A stretch of DNA of 35,455 nucleotides from an uncultured Alphaproteobacteria bacterium (GCA_949297415.1 CASFSV010000012.1:1-35455); one strand, 5' to 3'; counted from the first letter of the stretch, positions 24,910-34,008 are shown. Numbers and translations are program-made. Notes: generated from the sequence alone by a model not told the origin.

Positions 24910-25596
24910 CTATTTATGTTCATCAGGGTCTTTTAATATATAACCTCTGCCCCATACAGTTTCAATATAGTTCTTGCCGCCGGATGCTTTTTCCAGCTTT
25001 TTACGCAATTTACAGATGAATACATCAATAATCTTTAATTCAGGTTCATCAATTCCACCGTATAAATGATTTAAGAATTGTTCTTTGTTTAAGGTTGAAC
25101 CTTTACGCAATGATAACAATTCCATAATGCCATATTCTTTGCCGGTTAAATGTAAATCCTTGCCGGCAACACTTACCGTCTGCGTATCTAAGTTTACTTC
25201 AACAAGCCCAGTTTGGATGATGGAGTTTGAATGGCCTTTTGAACGACGAACAATCGCTTGAATACGCGCCAATAATTCATTTTTATCAAACGGTTTGGTT
25301 AAATAGTCATCAGCACCATAGCCTAAACCTTTTACTTTTTTATCCGGTTCGTATAAACCTGATAAAATCAATACCGGAGTGGTTACTTTTGCATTGCGCA
25401 GGCTCTTTAATACTTCATATCCATTCATCCCAGGTAAATTTAAATCCAAGATGATGATGTCGTAATCGTATAATTTGCCGCAGTCTAATCCGTCTTCGCC
25501 GTCATCGGTTGTATCTACGACCATGCCTTCTTTTTTGAGGATTGTTTCAACGCTTTGAGAAACAGCATAGTCGTCTTCTATTAGTAAAACTCTCAT
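24910..25596 (-). CDS. ctrA: CtrA, cell-cycle response regulator
   Basis: A 228-residue OmpR/PhoB-type response regulator and the alphaproteobacterial cell-cycle master regulator. The receiver domain has the acidic pair Asp8-Asp9, phosphoacceptor Asp51 in ILDLNLPG, Ser/Thr in LILSG and Lys in TKPFD. The winged-helix domain has the CtrA-type string [18 protein letters not shown]. The C-terminus ends PDEHK rather than the AA found at the Caulobacter ClpXP degron. A GAGAGG site precedes the ATG. Its promoter region is shared with the divergent sodB gene and includes a perfect palindrome. The identification is firm. Confidence 0.95.
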   Translation of the reverse strand: MRVLLIEDDYAVSQSVETILKKEGMVVDTTDDGEDGLDCGKLYDYDIIILDLNLPGMNGYEVLKSLRNAKVTTPVLILSGLYEPDKKVKGLGYGADDYLTKPFDKNELLARIQAIVRRSKGHSNSIIQTGLVEVNLDTQTVSVAGKDLHLTGKEYGIMELLSLRKGSTLNKEQFLNHLYGGIDEPELKIIDVFICKLRKKLEKASGGKNYIETVWGRGYILKDPDEHK

Positions 25597-25663
25597 TTTT
25601 CCTCTCCGTTTTGTTTATTGTTTGTTTTCATCATAATACATAAATTTTATTTGTGAATCTTTG

Positions 25664-25691
25664 TTTATACCCTGTTAATAATTATTAACAA
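25664..25691 (-). promoter_or_regulatory. Putative ctrA promoter
   Basis: On the minus strand, TTGTTA (25691-25686) and TATAAA (25669-25664) are 16 nt apart. The -35 lies inside the palindrome at 25674-25689. Confidence 0.4.
25674..25689. promoter_or_regulatory. Perfect 16-bp palindrome between ctrA and sodB
   Basis: GTTAATAATTATTAAC is its own reverse complement. It overlaps the -35 of the putative ctrA promoter on the minus strand and that of the sodB promoter on the plus strand. Its half sites, GTTAA and TTAAC, look like CtrA half sites but with 6 rather than 7 bases between them. A Fur-family regulator would also fit. Confidence 0.5.
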
Positions 25692-25713
25692 ACTTAAAAC
25701 TCCTATTTAAAAT
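25685..25713 (+). promoter_or_regulatory. Putative sodB promoter
   Basis: TTAACA (25685-25690) and TAAAAT (25708-25713) are 17 nt apart, each five of six to consensus. Transcription would start near 25720, about 45 nt before the ATG at 25765. Confidence 0.5.
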
Positions 25714-25764
25714 AAATATTTAGAGGTTATTATAAAAGGGGTAGTTCTTATTTTGGAGGAAAAT

Positions 25765-26328
25765 ATGTTTGAATTGATGAAATTGCCCTTTAAAGATAAT
25801 GCTTTGGCTCCAGTTGTTTCTGCTGAGACAATCAGCTTTCACTATGCGAAACATCATCAGGCTTATGTTGATAAAGTTAATGAGTTAATCGCTGGAACGG
25901 AATTTCAGAATATGTCTTTGGAGGAAATTATTGAGAGGACTTTTGATAAGCCGGAGTATTTAGCTTTGTATAATAATGCCGGACAGGTGTTTAACCATAA
26001 TGTTTATTGGAATTCAATTGGTTTTGGCGAACGCATTGATGCTGAATTAGAAACTAAAATTAAAGAACATTTTGAAACAAGAGATGCTTTGCGGCAGAAA
26101 ATTATTGACGAAGCTGTTAAATTTTTCGGCAGCGGATGGATTTGGCTTGTAGAAGGTGCGGGCGGAAAACTTTCTGTTTTGGCTACTCGAAATGGTGATA
26201 CACCTCTGGTTTTAGGCTATAAACCGCTTCTTAATGTCGATGTTTGGGAACACGCTTATTATCTCGATTATCAAAATCGTAGAAAGGATTATGTTGAGGC
26301 TTTTGTGACACAGTTGCTCAAAATATAA
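25765..26328 (+). CDS. sodB: Iron/manganese superoxide dismutase
   Basis: A 187-residue Fe/Mn superoxide dismutase with no signal peptide, so cytoplasmic. Metal ligands appear in order: His26 in FHYAKHHQAYV, His in FNHNVYWNSIG, then Asp and His in DVWEHAYYLDYQNRR. The GSGWIWLV active-site stretch is present. The tail matches the iron-type subfamily, but the metal cannot be fixed from sequence alone. ATG at 25765 is preferred because GGAGGA lies just before it; an in-frame TTG at 25753 overlaps that site. It is divergent from ctrA, and the small lipoprotein gene follows ~94 nt later. Confidence 0.93.
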   Translation: MFELMKLPFKDNALAPVVSAETISFHYAKHHQAYVDKVNELIAGTEFQNMSLEEIIERTFDKPEYLALYNNAGQVFNHNVYWNSIGFGERIDAELETKIKEHFETRDALRQKIIDEAVKFFGSGWIWLVEGAGGKLSVLATRNGDTPLVLGYKPLLNVDVWEHAYYLDYQNRRKDYVEAFVTQLLKI

Positions 26329-26422
26329 TTTAAGCTTTATGGGTGGTGTAAAATATTTGCTTGAAAAACAATTCATTGTAACTTATAAAAATCCCTATGT
26401 TTGTGATTTATGGAGATTGATT

Positions 26423-26692
26423 ATGAAAAAAACAGGTCTGTTATTGTTGCTGTTTTTATTGTCGGCATGTTCCGGTTCGCAAAATGTTTATCCTTATGGG
26501 TTGACTGAGCAAGAGTGGAATTCTCTTTCTATTCGTGACCAGACACGGTTAAGACGGGATTTTTATTTTTATGAAAAAGGTTCAACGGCGTATGTCAATC
26601 CACATTTGGAAGTAGAAGGTAAAGATGCTGGTGCCGGTAATGCTTATGTGTCTCAGAGTAATCGCCGAGAAAATGCGGATTATTCGTATTAA
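26423..26692 (+). CDS. Small lipoprotein of unknown function
   Basis: An 89-residue lipoprotein. The signal peptide MKKTGLLLLLFLLSAC ends with a lipobox (LSAC), so the mature protein starts with a lipidated cysteine. The mature part is short, polar and tyrosine-rich (NVYPYGLTEQEWNSLSIRDQ), with no recognised domain. The ATG at 26423 has TGGAGA just before it; a longer in-frame ORF from 26339 would hide the lipobox and is rejected. It is followed by a terminator. Confidence 0.72.
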   Translation: MKKTGLLLLLFLLSACSGSQNVYPYGLTEQEWNSLSIRDQTRLRRDFYFYEKGSTAYVNPHLEVEGKDAGAGNAYVSQSNRRENADYSY

Positions 26693-26718
26693 TTTGTGAA
26701 TATGTTCGTATTTTGAAG

Positions 26719-26752
26719 AAAAGGTTTCTGTCTTGGGTGGAAACCTTTTTTT
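26719..26752 (+). terminator. Rho-independent terminator after the lipoprotein gene
   Basis: AAAAGGTTTC (26719-26728) pairs with the matching arm at 26740-26749, and a T run follows. Confidence 0.8.
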
Positions 26753-26861
26753 GTGTTTATGTGATTTTATGATAATTGGTTATAATTTTATAGAAATATA
26801 CGCTTTGTTAATAAACTTTCTTGTAGAATCGCTTTAAAGCAATTGTTTTATGGTTTATATA

Positions 26862-29800
26862 ATGAAGTTTAGCGCCTCTTTTTATTCTTTTGCAGTAGTT
26901 TTGACTGCTCTTTTTGTGTCCGATAGTGCTTATGCTATCGGTGGGCGCTTGTCTCCACGCGATTTTAATAAAATGTATTACTTGGCCAGTAAAGGTAAAG
27001 TGGGAATCTTGCGTGAGGCAGTTAATCGCGGCTTAAATATTGACGCTGTTAATCCGAATGGTGATACCGGACTTTGTATTGCTATTAAACGTAAAGATTA
27101 TATTGCATATAATTCGTTTCGCATGAGTGGGGCTAATCCTCGTCATGGGTGTACTTATGAAATTAGTCAACAATATCGTGAATTTCTCCAAGGGGGCAAA
27201 ATAGCTCAGACCGATAAGATTGTCGGTAATGAGGAATCTTTATACTATAACGAAGAAGAGGAGAGTTGGTGGCCTTGGATTTTAGGTGGTGCTGCTGTTG
27301 TAGGTGGGGGAATTTTGGCATTTAGCGGTGGCGGAAGCGGTTATACGCCTCCTGAAGATGATACCATTGCACCGACGGTGCCTAATGATGGCTTAGCGAC
27401 GAAAATTACTAATTATAAACAAGCTATTGATACAGGTGGATTGGAAAATAATATTGATCGTATTGTTCAAAATCCTGATGCAGCTGCTTATTTGGATAAA
27501 ATTCAGTTGCTTCCTAATGTCTTAACTAATTCTGATTATTTGCTTTCTTACGTTTCAGTTTCTGACGGGGCTTATTTTAATAATTTGTTCGGCGGTACAT
27601 TATCTCTTAGTGATGCAACGGTTGGGGCTTCGGTTTACGGAGAAGGTTCTAAAGCACTTAATAACGGCTATATTAAAATTGAGGCAACGAATGGTGCAAT
27701 CGGTTTGGTTGCCAGTAATGGTGGGCAAGTTATTAACTCTCCCGAAGGGGAAAGTGATGGTGTAAATGGAAAAATTGATATTTCGTTTAAAGGTAACAGC
27801 GATAAACATGCTGTTATAGGTATGTATGGTGATACCGGTGCCAAAATTGTTAATTACGGAGATATTACTGGAACAACCGTAATTGATAATACGGGTTCTT
27901 CATCTCAAACTGATGATGTTCAAGATGGTACAACCGTAGATACCAGTGATGAAACGGGCGAGGATACCGGTGAGGAAGAGGTTTTACAAAATAATTCCGG
28001 TACAATGTTGGGAATGGTTTTATTTGACCTTTATACTGGTACAAATTTAAGCGGAAGTACTGTTTCTGCCGATAATTATGGTAATATTCAACTTAGTGCC
28101 GGCTATAATAGTGCGACAGATGTGGCGGTCAGCCTTATCGGTATGGGGAGTTATATTGATGATAAGTTTTTAGAAGGAACCAGTAATCCGGCTTTAGCTG
28201 AGCAGATGAAGTTAAGTAACTATGGTAACATTAATTTGTCATACCAAGGAAGTTATCAACTTGCTGATGAGGCCTTAAAATTAGGAAAAGGAGGTCTTAT
28301 CGGTATTCGTGCTGATGCTGCGACTGAGGCTCTTAATCGCGGTAATATTAAAATTGATTTGACTTCAACAACTATGAGTGCAGGAACAGATGTAGCAGCA
28401 GGTATGCTTTCTGTTCATGGGGCGGAACTGACTAATGGTAGTGCTGATGCTATTTATCGTGGGATTGGTTCTGATACCGGAGGGACAATTCGTATTGTGA
28501 ATGAAGCTAATTCTGGTGGCGTTTCATACGGAATGTTGGCGGCTAAAGGTGAAGGTTCACAAACTCGTGTGTATGATTGGAAAAGTCCGAAATTGTCTAA
28601 TTACGGTTTGATTGATATGCAGACCAGTAATGGTTACGCTATGGCTTCATTTGCCGGTGGTGATGTTGTTAATTATGGCGTTATTAATTTGGGCGTCGAA
28701 AATGGACAATCTCGTTATAACAATAATTATGGCCTATATGCGGCTGGTGAAGATAAAACTGATGAAGTGTTGCTACAAAATAAAGGTATTATCAATGTTT
28801 ATTCCGAAGAATCTACGGCTATTTATAATGCGTTTGCTGGTTCGGTTGAGATGATAAACGATGGTAGTATCTATATTTCCAATAAAGCGACTAATTCTAA
28901 AGTTTTTGGTGGTAGTTTTTCTTCGGCGTATAATAATGGTTCTATTGTTTATAAGGTTGGAAATAGCGATACTTTTACTAAACCGAGCGGTACTAGGGAT
29001 ACTGTCGGATTAAATGTTGCGGCGAATGTTGCGGCTTCGGCGGTTACAGTTTCAGGTGATGATACTTCAACTAAACAGTTATTTGTCAATGAAGGTGATA
29101 TGGTCATTGGTGAGCAGTTTGATAAAAATGTTGATTATGGCGGTACTTACGGTACGGCTGCAGTTCAAGTATCTAAACAGGGAGCAGCTGTCAACAATGA
29201 AAATATTACTCTTGAAATGTTTGATAGAGATTTTTCACAATTTAATGTCGGAATGTGGTTGGATTCTACGGCAACGGCTGAAGCTTATGCAAATAACTAT
29301 GGAAATATTGTTGTTAATGCAACAAATTCTATAGGAATTCGTAATGATTCTACCGGTGGGGCGGCTGCTACAAATTTTGGTAGTATTTACGTTAATGGTT
29401 TATACGGTTATGGTATGGCTGTTACAAACGAAACGGGCAGTATTTTTAACGGACGATATGATGCACCGTCTGATAGTGTTAACTCTATTTATGTTACAGG
29501 TGATAATTCAGCCGGTATGTATATTAAAGATGGTACGGCTTATAATTATGGAACAATTTATTTGCAAGCTGATGGGGCAACCGGTTTTATCTTAGATGGA
29601 AATACGGCTCATTTGGAGGTTGAAGGGAATATTTATCATGATTCTCAATATAGCGATATTACGTATTTTTGGGTTAATAACGGTGCAAGTTATGAGTTAA
29701 CATATCCCGATGGTTTTGAAGTTGAAGATTTTATTGTCGGTAAAGCTACTAAGGGTGGGATTTTATCTCTTTCTTCTGATTCTACAGTATATGCTAAAGG

Positions 29801-32303
29801 TGAAGATTCTTATTTGATGTTAGGTTCAAACTCCGGAACTCAGTTAATTAATTATGGTACAGTTTATGCTACTGCAGGAGCATCTCCGATTATCGTTTCT
29901 GACCAAGCTTCAGCGGCTAACTCCGGTACAATTTATGTGCAAAATGGTAACGGTATAGCTTTGAAAGGGTCTGGTAATGGAACTGTTATACAGAATGATA
30001 ATGCAGGAACTATTGTGGTTGATGGGGGAGATACTAAAGTTAAATTGGGCGATTTTACGGTTAATTCCGGTGTCGGGATGTACGCTAATCAGTATTCAAA
30101 GGCTGATAATTATGGTACTATTCAGGTTCAGTCAGGCGTTGGTATGTATTTGACAGGTAAAACGTTGGGGTTGAATACAGAAGGTCTAAATAGCGGAGTA
30201 ATTTCCGTTTCGGGAGCCGGTAATATTGGTGTATTGATTGCAGGTGGTGCTAATTTTACTAATACAGGTTCTGTTAGTGTTTCTTGTCCTGATTGTGTAG
30301 CCGGTGAAGAATATGCGTATGGAATTTATAATTATGGTGGTGATGAAGTTACACAAACAGGAACAATCTCTGTCGGGAGTAATGGTATTGGTATGGTAGG
30401 TGGTGAAAATGCTGGTGAAGTCATCGTTTCCGGAAGTAATGCTTATGGTTTGCAAAACGGAAAAAATTCTGGCACAATTACTCTTAGTGGTAATGAAAGT
30501 TATGGTATTATGGGAGGGGTTAATGCTGGTACTATTGAAGGTGGTTCAGGCATTGGCGGAATCGATATAACTAATGAGGGTAGTATTACGATTACTAATG
30601 GTACAGGTGTTTACGGTAGTGGTACTAATACAGGAACAATTACTATCAGTACAGGAAACGGAGCAGTTGTTACCGATGGGGGATTGTTTAGTAATAGCGG
30701 TGATATTACTGTTGGCAATGGTAACGGTGTTTATGTTATGAATGGTACTGGTATTAACACAGGAAATATTACTCTTTCCGGGCAAGGGTATGGTGTTAAA
30801 ATTGATAGTGGCGGCTTTACAAATGCCGGTACGATTACATATAGCAGCGGTGCTGGTGGTGCTTGTTCTAATAATGGTTCTGTCAGCGGAACAGGCAACT
30901 GTGTTGATGCGTCAAAACAAACCTCTTCTGCTTCTCAAAACTTGATTTATGTAGGAGAAAATGGTTCGTTTATAAATTCTGGTACAGTTGATATGACCGG
31001 TAATGATATTAACTTTGATGATATGAAAACCGATGAAACTGGTTCGTATGTTATTGCAAAAGGTGGATCTTATACTGCGGATAGTTTTAAAGGGGATGTC
31101 ATTGCCAGCAGTGATATTGTTATGGGCGGATTTGAAGATACTTATGTAAATAAAAATTCTTTTATCGGCAAAAACGAAGGGCTTAATGTAACTTCCGGTT
31201 CGTATATGTTTGATGCAACGACTAAAACCGAAAATGACGTAACTGATGTCGAACTTAATCGTAAAGAATTTGAAGAAATTATGGATGATAAAGAATTGGC
31301 TGATTTCTTTGAAACAAATTACGGATTGCAAAATAATGAAAAATTGTTTGATGCAATTAAAGGGGCTGGGAATAAAGAAGATTTTGATTATGCTACAGAA
31401 GTCGAAAGTGGTAAAAATTTCTATGCTAATCTTCCAAGAGAGAATATGGCGGTCTTGCGCGGCATGAATGAACAAGAACAAAACCGTATTCTTGAAGATG
31501 GATTAGACGGCTCTTATTTTGGTATGGATTTTTATAGAACAGGTAAAGATGCTCATGGCGAATTAAGCGGTTATGCAGATAATATATATAGTCCTTATAT
31601 CGGTTTTGGTGAGAAATTAAATCATAATTGGCGTATCGGTGGAACGTTGAGAGCGGCTTATGCCGATGCAGAATATGATGAAGCTTCTTCTTCAAGAGAT
31701 AATAAAATTTTGATGGCCTTTTTGCCGATTTTATATCAAAATAGTGGTTTTCAATTCTTAACAATGCCAAGTGTTGGTGCTGGTTACGGAACTTACAAAC
31801 GCCATGCTTTGTCGGGAACGTATGAAGCGGATACTTTAGATTTTTATTACGGTTTATATAACCATGCAGAGTATAGCGTCGATATGAAAGTGGCAGAACT
31901 TGTTGCTGAAGCAGAGCTTAATTTACAGGGAAGCTCTATGAGTGAAGCGGAAGAAGATGATGGGCTTAATTTGCAATCCAATAGTTCAATCTCTTTAGAA
32001 GCTGGTGTCGGCTTAAAATTGCGTAAGCGTATTCAGTTGGCTAAAGAACGTTCGCTGATGCTGGCTATCGGAACGAAGTATTATCATGAATTTTTAGATC
32101 CATATAAAGATTTGAGAGTGGGAATGGACGGTTCTCCGGTCGATTTTGGCATTCAGGCTTATGATGAAGATAAAAATCGTTTGAAGACAACTGCTGAAGC
32201 TATTTATAAAGATGGTGATGTCGCTATTGCAGCGCAGATTTCTCATAATGCAGAAAAGGAAAGCAGTGTTGAGGGCGGACTGGGCGTTCGTTATAATTTT
32301 TAG
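26862..32303 (+). CDS. Giant type V autotransporter with ankyrin-like N-terminus
   Basis: A ~1813-residue exported protein. The signal peptide ends AYA. Residues ~30-100 resemble ankyrin repeats (YYLASKGKVGILREAVNRGL, then NPNGDTGLCIAIKRKD). A tryptophan-rich hydrophobic glycine segment follows (WWPWILGGAAVVGGGILAF). The next ~1350 residues are a repetitive passenger with many N-Y/x-G-x-I motifs, the signature of a beta-helix stalk. The last ~260 residues are a C-terminal autotransporter barrel ending GGLGVRYNF, with terminal Phe. Such proteins translocate the passenger to the cell surface. The ATG at 26862 fits a signal peptide better than the ATG at 26850; neither has a strong ribosome site. 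Confidence 0.85.
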   Translation: MKFSASFYSFAVVLTALFVSDSAYAIGGRLSPRDFNKMYYLASKGKVGILREAVNRGLNIDAVNPNGDTGLCIAIKRKDYIAYNSFRMSGANPRHGCTYEISQQYREFLQGGKIAQTDKIVGNEESLYYNEEEESWWPWILGGAAVVGGGILAFSGGGSGYTPPEDDTIAPTVPNDGLATKITNYKQAIDTGGLENNIDRIVQNPDAAAYLDKIQLLPNVLTNSDYLLSYVSVSDGAYFNNLFGGTLSLSDATVGASVYGEGSKALNNGYIKIEATNGAIGLVASNGGQVINSPEGESDGVNGKIDISFKGNSDKHAVIGMYGDTGAKIVNYGDITGTTVIDNTGSSSQTDDVQDGTTVDTSDETGEDTGEEEVLQNNSGTMLGMVLFDLYTGTNLSGSTVSADNYGNIQLSAGYNSATDVAVSLIGMGSYIDDKFLEGTSNPALAEQMKLSNYGNINLSYQGSYQLADEALKLGKGGLIGIRADAATEALNRGNIKIDLTSTTMSAGTDVAAGMLSVHGAELTNGSADAIYRGIGSDTGGTIRIVNEANSGGVSYGMLAAKGEGSQTRVYDWKSPKLSNYGLIDMQTSNGYAMASFAGGDVVNYGVINLGVENGQSRYNNNYGLYAAGEDKTDEVLLQNKGIINVYSEESTAIYNAFAGSVEMINDGSIYISNKATNSKVFGGSFSSAYNNGSIVYKVGNSDTFTKPSGTRDTVGLNVAANVAASAVTVSGDDTSTKQLFVNEGDMVIGEQFDKNVDYGGTYGTAAVQVSKQGAAVNNENITLEMFDRDFSQFNVGMWLDSTATAEAYANNYGNIVVNATNSIGIRNDSTGGAAATNFGSIYVNGLYGYGMAVTNETGSIFNGRYDAPSDSVNSIYVTGDNSAGMYIKDGTAYNYGTIYLQADGATGFILDGNTAHLEVEGNIYHDSQYSDITYFWVNNGASYELTYPDGFEVEDFIVGKATKGGILSLSSDSTVYAKGEDSYLMLGSNSGTQLINYGTVYATAGASPIIVSDQASAANSGTIYVQNGNGIALKGSGNGTVIQNDNAGTIVVDGGDTKVKLGDFTVNSGVGMYANQYSKADNYGTIQVQSGVGMYLTGKTLGLNTEGLNSGVISVSGAGNIGVLIAGGANFTNTGSVSVSCPDCVAGEEYAYGIYNYGGDEVTQTGTISVGSNGIGMVGGENAGEVIVSGSNAYGLQNGKNSGTITLSGNESYGIMGGVNAGTIEGGSGIGGIDITNEGSITITNGTGVYGSGTNTGTITISTGNGAVVTDGGLFSNSGDITVGNGNGVYVMNGTGINTGNITLSGQGYGVKIDSGGFTNAGTITYSSGAGGACSNNGSVSGTGNCVDASKQTSSASQNLIYVGENGSFINSGTVDMTGNDINFDDMKTDETGSYVIAKGGSYTADSFKGDVIASSDIVMGGFEDTYVNKNSFIGKNEGLNVTSGSYMFDATTKTENDVTDVELNRKEFEEIMDDKELADFFETNYGLQNNEKLFDAIKGAGNKEDFDYATEVESGKNFYANLPRENMAVLRGMNEQEQNRILEDGLDGSYFGMDFYRTGKDAHGELSGYADNIYSPYIGFGEKLNHNWRIGGTLRAAYADAEYDEASSSRDNKILMAFLPILYQNSGFQFLTMPSVGAGYGTYKRHALSGTYEADTLDFYYGLYNHAEYSVDMKVAELVAEAELNLQGSSMSEAEEDDGLNLQSNSSISLEAGVGLKLRKRIQLAKERSLMLAIGTKYYHEFLDPYKDLRVGMDGSPVDFGIQAYDEDKNRLKTTAEAIYKDGDVAIAAQISHNAEKESSVEGGLGVRYNF

Positions 32304-32310
32304 TTTAACA

Positions 32311-32340
32311 TTGCGAGGGTGCTTTTTTTTGTGCTATACT
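32311..32340 (+). promoter_or_regulatory. Putative promoter for the 269-aa gene, extended -10
   Basis: TTGCGA (32311-32316) and TATACT (32335-32340), 18 nt apart, with TG upstream of the -10 (TGTGCTATACT). It lies between the autotransporter stop and the ATG at 32373. Confidence 0.45.
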
Positions 32341-32372
32341 ATTAAATAATTGTAATTTTTGGGAGAATAGGG

Positions 32373-33182
32373 ATGGCTAAAATGGTTAAAAATCATGTGG
32401 ATGAACATGGTAATTTAATTAAAATTGATGAGCAAGATAAATATATGGAACAGCCAATTAGTTTTGTTGATGAATATGGAAATCAATTGAGATTTGATTT
32501 GCAGAGTCAGCAATGGGCAGAAGGAGAACCAGGAATAAATTCCGGAGGAAAATTTGACGGATATACCGTGTATCCAATTAATAACGGGCCGGATGTTGAC
32601 GTTTATGATAACGCAAGTGCTCAAAGAAGAGATAGAATTTATGACAACATATATAAATCGGCTGAAAAATATTTTAATCTGCATCCCGAAGAAAGACCTA
32701 ATGATGGTTATGGTCGCAAAAATTCTTATGTGACTTCATATGTGAATATTCAGGCTTATAAGGAGATGAAAAAAAGAGACGCTGAAGGACGAGCCAGTAC
32801 TTTGGAAAAAGCGTATGTCTATCAGCATGAGCATCCTCATCAAACAATGAATTTTAGTTGGGATCAACTTATGGGGAGGACTCCTTTGGATGCTCCTGAA
32901 GAAGTTATTCGTGATGAGATCAATAGAGATGAATTAACTGAAGTTATGAGAAAACAGGAAGAAGAGTATAAGCAAAGTGTAGAACGCGGTACTAATTCTA
33001 TTAAGAACAGAGTGGCCGAAGCACAAAATCTTCGTTATGATATTCATACTCAGAATCGTGAAGTCCCCCAAGCGGAAGAAGCTTTGCGTAAGCAGAAAGA
33101 GCAGGATAAAACGATGAATTTGGATGAAGTTAATGCGGTTATTCACGATGTTGTACAGAAAAAAAGTCGTGGTAGTCGTTGA
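32373..33182 (+). CDS. Unrecognised 269-residue soluble protein
   Basis: I do not recognise this gene. The 269-residue product has no signal peptide and no hydrophobic helix, so it is probably cytoplasmic, unless exported by another route. Two similar short stretches near the start read VDEHGNLIKID and VDEYGNQLRFD. The middle is rich in Tyr, Asn and Asp, and the last ~90 residues are charged and likely coiled coil (EEEYKQSVERGTNSIKNR). A GGGAGA site supports the ATG. It has its own promoter and follows the autotransporter by 69 nt, so a link to it is possible but unproven. A terminator follows. Confidence 0.75.
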   Translation: MAKMVKNHVDEHGNLIKIDEQDKYMEQPISFVDEYGNQLRFDLQSQQWAEGEPGINSGGKFDGYTVYPINNGPDVDVYDNASAQRRDRIYDNIYKSAEKYFNLHPEERPNDGYGRKNSYVTSYVNIQAYKEMKKRDAEGRASTLEKAYVYQHEHPHQTMNFSWDQLMGRTPLDAPEEVIRDEINRDELTEVMRKQEEEYKQSVERGTNSIKNRVAEAQNLRYDIHTQNREVPQAEEALRKQKEQDKTMNLDEVNAVIHDVVQKKSRGSR

Positions 33183-33207
33183 TAGGGGTATCTGAACTAA
33201 TTGAATG

Positions 33208-33234
33208 GGCTGCCTACAATTTGGCAGCCTTTTA
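33208..33234 (+). terminator. Rho-independent terminator after the 269-aa gene
   Basis: A 7-bp stem GGCTGCC/GGCAGCC (33208-33214 with 33223-33229) with an 8-nt loop precedes TTTT. Confidence 0.75.
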
Positions 33235-33249
33235 TATGTTTATGTATGG

Positions 33250-34008
33250 TTATTCTTTGCTTAATTCGTATAAGGTGATGGCGGCGGCTGTTGACACATT
33301 TAAACTCTCAACATTGGATGAAATCGGTAATTTAACTGAAGAATCGCAGTTTTCTTGAACTAAGCGACGCATTCCTTTACCTTCTGAGCCCATAACAATC
33401 GCAATTTTTCCGTTTTTGTTGATTTTATCTATGGTCGTATCGGCATAACCGTCCATTCCCATTACCCAGAAACCATTCTCTTTTAAAGTTTCAATAGCTC
33501 GGCTTAAATTGATAACTCGTGCAATCGGTACAAATTCTATTGTACCGGCGGCGGCTTTATCCATCGCTCCGGATTCAAGGGGAGAATTTTTATCTTGAAC
33601 GACTAAACCTAATGTATCAAATGCGGCACAAGAGCGAATGATTGCGCCGATATTTTGTGGATCGGTTACTTGATCTAATATTAGAATACAACAGCGCTTT
33701 TTATCTTCCGCCATTTCAATTAAGTCGGCGATATCATAGTTTTCCAGTCGGTTACAATATAAAGCAAATCCTTGATGTACCGCATCCTCGGGGAGTATTT
33801 TATTAAAATCTTTTTTATCTACAATTGAAAAGGGAACAGATGAAGATAGTTTTTCTATTTCTGTTCTGTTTTCTGCGGTAATCAGCAATTTTTGGATTTT
33901 TCTTTTTGGGTTGCTTAAAGCGCTTAATACGGCATGACGACCGTAAATAATTAGTGGTTGGTTTTTGTTATCCGGTGTGGTGGTATTTTGTTTGTGGAAT
34001 TTCTTCAT
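33250..34008 (-). CDS. rlmB: RlmB-like 23S rRNA (guanosine-2'-O)-methyltransferase
   Basis: A SpoU/TrmH-family (SPOUT) methyltransferase that 2'-O-methylates 23S rRNA, at G2251 in E. coli. The N-terminal substrate-binding domain begins IIYGRHAVLSAL. The catalytic domain has LDQVTDPQNIGAIIRSCAAF, AIVMGSEGKGMRRL and LPISSNVESLNVSTAAAI, the three SPOUT motifs that form the AdoMet-binding knot. At 252 residues it is of typical length. It starts 1 nt after the murQ stop. Assignment to RlmB over TrmH is based on overall similarity and the N-terminal domain. Confidence 0.9.
   Translation of the reverse strand: MKKFHKQNTTTPDNKNQPLIIYGRHAVLSALSNPKRKIQKLLITAENRTEIEKLSSSVPFSIVDKKDFNKILPEDAVHQGFALYCNRLENYDIADLIEMAEDKKRCCILILDQVTDPQNIGAIIRSCAAFDTLGLVVQDKNSPLESGAMDKAAAGTIEFVPIARVINLSRAIETLKENGFWVMGMDGYADTTIDKINKNGKIAIVMGSEGKGMRRLVQENCDSSVKLPISSNVESLNVSTAAAITLYELSKE

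Noticed and set aside
25674..25710. Canonical CtrA box in the ctrA-sodB gap
   Set aside because: The TTAA motifs there are spaced 6, 5 or 9 bases apart, none is N7, so only the palindrome is reported.
30912..31481. 189-codon minus-strand frame in the autotransporter
   Set aside because: It is antisense to a strongly supported gene; long antisense frames are expected from repetitive, AT-rich coding sequence.
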